Origin: Gonocerus acuteangulatus
Taxonomy: Eukaryota; Arthropoda; Insecta; Hemiptera; Coreidae
DNA: 64,000 nucleotides
Reading direction: 5' to 3'
NCBI GenBank assembly: GCA_946811695.1
Contig: OX328124.1
Location: 87,882,030-87,946,029, forward strand
Under the pieces are notes generated by a model. That model was not told where the DNA came from. It searched no databases and was given only the letters and a program-made list of their open reading frames with translations. Position 1 is the stretch's first letter. Each line of letters starts with the position of its first letter. The position numbers were made by a program, and so were the translations under genes. Shown here in pieces: positions 60,218-64,000 of this stretch.

Positions 60218-60846
60218 GGGAATAATGTGTAAAAGCCTTAGGAAATGAGTAAATTCTCTCGTATTTTGCAGTCTGTCAGTATGCGTTGTATCGTATTTAT
60301 TGAATAGTTAGCATTTTTTTTAAAAAACTATAAATAATTTATATAGTTAGAAATCTAAAAGAAAAATCAATTTTTCGGAAATTCCAAGATGGTTAAGTCC
60401 TTTACGATACTCACATTGCCTTAATCCTAAAATCCAACGAAATATAACATTATTAATAATGAATAACTGCTTATCGACTAATTTGACAATTATAAATGTG
60501 TAGCTAGAAATGACAAACTAAACGGCATGACATACATCTAAGAATGCCTGGGATTGAAGTAAATATGAGAAAGTGGGTTCTATCCTGGTGAAGAGTAGGT
60601 AGGAGTAGGGGTAGTAGGAGGGAATTGAAAACCAATCAGAGATTTTATTGGATTGTCGTCTGGATTCAAGGAAAGGAGTTCTGTCTTTGGCATTTCATAA
60701 TTTATTATGCTAAATCTAAAAACTAAACCGCTTCCGCTATTTTAAATCTAAAAAAAAATCCCCCAGCTTAAAAAACCAAAACATTAAATGTAAATTTCGA
60801 GGCTAACGAGAGTTAAAAAAAAAATACTTCTTTCTTCTCCTATTAA

Positions 60847-61135
60847 CACACACACACACATACAGTTTGATGTATTTTTTTTCAAAAATACATTTATATG
60901 TGCAACCCTAATACCTCGAAAAATGCTAAAATGCTTCGTTAAGTAATTGATGCTAGCTCTATTAATATATCCTAAAACCTCCAATTAAAACAAACACACA
61001 CAAATTATATATATATAAACATACACACATACAGTTTGATGTAATGTTTTAAAAAAATAAAACAAATTTATGGCTCCAACGCTAATTCTTTGGAAAGTGC
61101 TAAAATGCTAAATAAGAATTAAGTTTGTGATCGGA
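60847..61135 (+). repeat. Diverged direct repeat pair, about 170 bp apart
   Basis: CACACATACAGTTTGATGTA occurs at about 60853 and 61025. Both are followed by a T/A-rich piece, CAACNCTAAT and TGCTAAAATGCT at matching distances, so roughly 110 bp is duplicated. Confidence 0.6.
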
Positions 61136-61880
61136 TTATCCGTTTAAAGTAGATTATTTCTTATATTTGTCCTTTCTTTATTAACAATATCCAAAATATG
61201 TAACTCTTCGAATTTAATGTGTTTCTCCCTAAATGCAGAAAAACATTGCTGATTGTTTTTCTTGTGTAAGCGGAAGATCAATGAATGAAATTACAAATTA
61301 ATATCAGTTTCATTATAAATGGCTCTACATGTTTCGTATCAACTGATGCAACTTCAGGAGCCTAAAAGTAAGTACTAAATCCTAAAGGAACCTAGGCGAA
61401 CCTTACTCTACAATGGCCAAGCCTTAACTGAAGATATTATATGTATAAATCATATTGTATTCAGCTATTTAAACCATCAATACAGTTCAATATAGATTTT
61501 AGTATAAAATACACTTTTTTGGCGACTACTTTCAACTGCTGACTACAAACACAGATTGTAGTGGAGGGTTCACCTAGGTTAGATTAGGCTCTATTTAGTT
61601 TATAGGCGCCTGAAGAGCCTTTAGAGGATTCGAAACATCTCCAGCAATTTTTAATAAAATGGATTAGTATGTTGATTTGGAATATTTGTTGATATTGAGT
61701 CACTATTTATTTTAATAGATTTTGTTTTTTTCTGAGTCTATATTCTTAACAATTCGTTGAATTTTATTTTTTAATGGTTTTATGGACTCGTAAATAAAAC
61801 AGTCTTCAGTTTTCATTTGATTATACATTATACTCTGAAAAGGATATTTTAACATCAACCTCTAGTTTGCTAACATTGAA
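61136..61880. other. No gene recognised
   Basis: AT-rich, stop-dense DNA. Nothing further supported. Confidence 0.45.
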
Positions 61881-61883
61881 AAA

Positions 61884-62330
61884 TGTATGAATGAATGAAA
61901 AGTTTTATTCTTATTCCGGGACAGAAGTCCCATAGGAATAATTTTGAAATTACAAAATAATTTTGAATTTTACGTATAAACTTAAAAACTTATAAATGCT
62001 ATCAGTATCAGTATATAGTGTACAGCTTCAATATAGACTAGGGGTTGGGTAAAACTTGGAGGGATAGAAGGTGGTGGAAGAGTCGGGATTTAAAGGTTTC
62101 AAGGTTGGTAGAATGGCGGACAGACAGAGGTAAGGAATTCCATAGCGAGGTGGCACGGGTGACGAATGATTTTTCGAATATTGCTGTTCGGTAATGTAGG
62201 GCGATTTTAAGTAAAATGGTACAGAATAAGAGACGTTCTACGTTCTTTGACCCCTGCCAATCCCATAAAAAAGTGAACAGACTCAGCTGGGTAAAATAAA
62301 ATGAATAGAAAAAAACATAAATCAAGCCCT
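61884..62330 (-). pseudogene. 3' end of a CR1/Jockey-type LINE
   Basis: The last codons read VERLLF, then HYRTAIFEKSF, VTRATSLWNSLPLSVRH and TNLETFKSRLFHHLL before a stop at 62038. The R-A-T-x-L-W-N-S-L-P phrase is the conserved C-terminus of many non-LTR retrotransposon ORF2 proteins. The 3' UTR follows on the minus strand, including CCTATGGGACTTCTGTCCCG, and ends AATAAAAC(TTTT)CATTCATTCAT (61884-61910). The reverse transcriptase is absent: a 5'-truncated insertion, as usual for LINEs. Confidence 0.75.
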
Positions 62331-63580
62331 TCCATTTTGTAGATTAAAGCCAAAGGACCTGAAAGTTTTGCTTCGGATTGACCGCATAAAAATATTCATG
62401 AACTTTCTATAAAGTGAACGGAACAGCTTTATTACTATTGTTTTATCTCGCAGGTTTCACTGGAGTTTCGTTATCGTTTTCCGCTTCTGTTAAGATGCTC
62501 GAACTGAATAAGAATCCCTGCTAGGGATTTTCGGGCAGAATGTTCTATAAACCAGCAAGGATAGTGTACATTTTCTATATTTCAATTTACTAGCAGAACT
62601 GCAATCTACTGCCCACCTTTCTGAACAAAAACGAAGGCAATAACGATTTAAATAATCAATAGGCACATTCATATGAAACTCATCACGCCTCAAGCCCCAA
62701 GTGTTCTAGCTTTCAAAGTACTATTTGGAAATCCGGTTTAGTAGAATAAATCAAAGCCTGAAATTAAATTTGGTCTAAGTGAGTTAAAATTGAACACAGA
62801 AAAAATAGTTGATACTGAACATTTGTCACTACTCACCGCTTAGAGATATTTCCAAGTCCAAAGACAATCTGGAGAACTATTCATTGTTATCCATCTAATG
62901 TCTTTGCTCAAAAATAAAATAATCTATTATCAGTATAATCTATCCTTTTTATTAATCCGAAGGACGAAAAAGTTGTGTTGTTGACCCGATAACATAATCC
63001 CGAAATGTAGACGTGGATTATCGACGTTTCATAAACCTTAGTTCGGGGAAAAATAAGTCGTTCCATTTTGTATGTGTGTATGTGTATTACACATTGGGTA
63101 TATATATGTTTATGGCGCATGTAATTGTCTTTTGGAATCCTGCGGATGAAATAAAATTCATCCGATTGTGACGGAATCACCCAAAAAATACATTGTCTAA
63201 ATCGAAAGGTCGTGTTCCGGAACACTCTTGATTTGCCATAATTTACGCAACAACACAAATTATAGTGCTCACGATTTTTCGATAAAAGACTTCTGAGTAC
63301 AGTTTTTAATGAATCTTGTCACGGAGGGATTGAAAAAAACTAGTTTCAAAATGATATTTTAAAAGTTTTGTTTAGAAAATATATGAATTGGTTTTGGCCA
63401 GAGAAACCTTGAATGTATTGTCAAACGGCGGATTTAGTTTTATTTATCCAAACGCAATAATTTTAGTTATGTGGGGGAGTACTTAAAATATTTTATGTAC
63501 AAAAAGATTAATTGTGGAATTTTCCGATGCTTTCGTTATTTGTTTTACATCTACATTTAGGTAATTAGAGCCGGATGTTC
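62331..63580. other. No gene recognised
   Basis: Minus-strand ORFs at 62490-62693 and 62908-63258 lack motifs and splice support. Confidence 0.4.
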
Positions 63581-63589
63581 TATAGGTTG

Positions 63590-63715
63590 CCACCGTTTCT
63601 AAACTTCTATGGGGTCTAGGGTATTTTCCTCTGTATGCGAGAATCGAACCCGCTTCTCGGGTATGAATCGGATGGGCTATGGAACCCATAACGGGGATAC
63701 TCCACTTTTTTAGGA
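63590..63715 (-). repeat. Possible tRNA-like retroelement segment
   Basis: On the minus strand GAGAAGCGGGTTCGATTCTC forms a T-arm-like hairpin with a good B box, preceded by a GGGTTCCATAGCCCA hairpin. The A box is not convincing. It may be a SINE of a different family. Confidence 0.3.
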
Positions 63716-64000
63716 TTTCGGAGAGTAGTTCCAATATGGAAGTAAGGAGAAAGTGATCGTCTCAAGCTTTAATACGTTTTGTACTTTATTAGGCCTCAGG
63801 GTAGGACCCTCTCAGTTAGAGAAAGTTTTGCTTAAAGTTTCTCTTTCATAGAAGTCGAGATTTACATATGACACCAGATACAAGCATAATATGGAAACGC
63901 ATTGAGATGACTTTTTTTTTTTTAATTTGGCGTTACCCTAAACCAATATACACTTATTTCAAATCATTACAGCTTCATACTAGAGCATGGCAAAATAAAT
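63716..64000. other. Window end, nothing recognised
   Basis: A T-run at 63912-63922 followed by TTGGCGTTACCC resembles the site at 8373-8395 and may be a minus-strand retroelement tail. Confidence 0.35.

Overview
This is AT-rich, repeat-dense eukaryotic DNA, most likely from an arthropod nuclear genome. Evidence for that: one exon of an invertebrate-type anion-selective Cys-loop receptor flanked by GT-AG splice sites, tRNA-derived SINEs with long poly(A) tails, LINE reverse-transcriptase fragments with many stops, DUF4817/IS630-Tc1-mariner-type transposase remnants, a hAT-type MITE with a perfect 8-bp target duplication, and very many long (TA)n arrays. The species cannot be named from the sequence; a crustacean or chelicerate would fit. 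Nothing looks prokaryotic: no operons, ribosome-binding sites or long ORFs.

Layout. 1-80 is the end of a mariner-like transposon. 2074-2265 is the only confidently recognised host exon (TM1-TM2 of a GluCl/GlyR-like chloride channel, + strand), followed by an intron carrying a decayed 0.6-kb tandem duplication. 4138-4427 is a hAT-type MITE. 4980-8340 holds SINE heads and a LINE RT fragment. 12235-16570 is a roughly 4.3-kb element with short TIRs and a 5-bp TSD; a 'family A' microsatellite element lies inside it and is itself interrupted by a composite DUF4817-type transposon. 21270-24466 holds two TA-flanked transposons side by side, one with a dead transposase and one a non-coding fold-back. 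28056-28445 is a perfect 10 x 39-bp minisatellite. 35727-45240 carries three family A elements, one split by a young SINE, plus a dead Jockey-like LINE. 49098-51083 is another family A copy whose (TA)n is interrupted by a 1.72-kb near-perfect palindromic transposon. 57961-59203 is a fourth long family A copy, nearly identical to and inverted relative to 43985-45240. The last 5 kb has a LINE 3' end and little else.

How the parts relate. The window is best read as introns or intergenic DNA of one or more large genes, filled by layers of nested mobile elements. The main structural theme is that one repeat family carries an internal (TA)n array, and TA-inserting transposons have landed inside those arrays. 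Besides the channel exon there are four short, splice-flanked open stretches (39231-39317 and 53230-53406 on the minus strand; 45579-45683 and 29323-29541 on the plus strand) and a weaker 48-bp one (19977-20024). They may be unannotated exons, but I could not assign them to a protein.
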